Assembly: GCA_946623875.1 (NCBI GenBank)
Contig: CAMORO010000017.1
Location: 1-39,429 of the forward strand
DNA length: 39,429 nucleotides
From: an uncultured Lachnospiraceae bacterium
Lineage (GTDB): Bacteria; Bacillota; Clostridia; Lachnospirales; Lachnospiraceae
Reading direction: 5' to 3'
Every line of letters starts with the position of its first letter. Within the stretch, counting starts at the first letter, position 1. The translations under genes were made by a program, and so were the position numbers. Below are positions 39,375 through 39,429 of this stretch, piece by piece. Below the pieces are notes generated by a model. It was not told the origin of the DNA. It worked only from the letters and a program-made list of their open reading frames with translations, and did not search any database.

Positions 39375-39429
39375 GTAACTATTCAGAACAGCACATAAAT
39401 TTTAAAATATCAGACGTCAAGCTGGCTTG
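39375..39429. mobile_element. Inverted copy of the MITE-like element, cut by window edge
   Basis: GTAACTATTCAGAACAG is identical to the consensus end. It continues CACATAAATTTTAAAAT and then TCAGACGTCAAGCTGGCTTG, matching the reverse complement of the right half of the complete element with a few substitutions. It begins 7 bp after the stop of the secreted-protein gene. Confidence 0.85.

Overview
The window looks like a chromosomal segment of a gut or rumen Lachnospiraceae-type Firmicute (Butyrivibrio/Roseburia-like). Pointers are the moderate GC content, AGGAGG-type ribosome binding sites, DapL-type lysine/DAP synthesis, an exported CbiK-like chelatase under a cobalamin riboswitch, a LacI-sensor GGDEF protein and a plant-polysaccharide utilisation locus. 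The genus is inferred. No rRNA, tRNA, CRISPR array or complete transposase gene was seen.

Layout. (1) 1-5844, minus strand: promoter, adenosylcobalamin riboswitch and terminator, then an exported CbiK-type lipoprotein, a substrate-binding lipoprotein, a FecCD permease and an ABC ATPase cut by the window edge. This is a tetrapyrrole, corrinoid or iron uptake operon. (2) 5867-12423, minus strand: a Tet(M)-like ribosomal GTPase fused to a YacP/Rae1-type NYN nuclease domain, preceded by an uncharacterised secreted protein built of two ~450-residue copies, preceded by a laccase-domain (YfiH/PgeF) protein. (3) 12440-18391, minus strand: a cluster of five short hairpins, a chemoreceptor, glmS with its own promoter and a leader terminator hairpin, and a cytosolic sugar-sensor/GGDEF protein. 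(4) 18582-19927: a membrane-anchored ApbE flavinyltransferase (+) and a small double-glycine-leader peptide (-), facing each other across a bidirectional terminator. (5) 20044-31853: a carbohydrate/uronate locus. The minus-strand operon is solute-binding lipoprotein, two permeases, GH43, MGH1/GH63-like hydrolase, uxaB, uxaA. A divergent AraC regulator and a cytoplasmic GH28 follow on the plus strand. Together they fit import and intracellular breakdown of (xylo)galacturonan oligosaccharides to 2-keto-3-deoxygluconate. (6) 31920-34770, minus strand: an uncharacterised TIM-barrel-like protein with a D-2-hydroxyacid dehydrogenase. (7) 34841-37158, minus strand: dapL and dapF, with a dapF leader terminator and 22-bp direct repeats next to its promoter. 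(8) 37185-39429: a MITE-like element, a secreted protein with 12-residue repeats, and a second inverted copy of the element.

Two signals cut across the gene order. First, an interspersed repeat with the end sequence GTAACTATTCAGAACAG occurs at about nine places, always intergenic or at a gene end. The complete copy (37205-37347) has 17-bp terminal inverted repeats. Copies sit inside an operon, in 5' leaders, and supply the last codons and stop of dapF. Second, glmS and dapF, both peptidoglycan-precursor genes, each have a complete intrinsic terminator within about 10 nt of the predicted transcription start. The two share the 5' arm GCRAAGGCGCTTYGGA, which suggests a common leader-attenuation control.

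All statements come from reading the sequence. Family names rest on recognised motifs; no database search was run.
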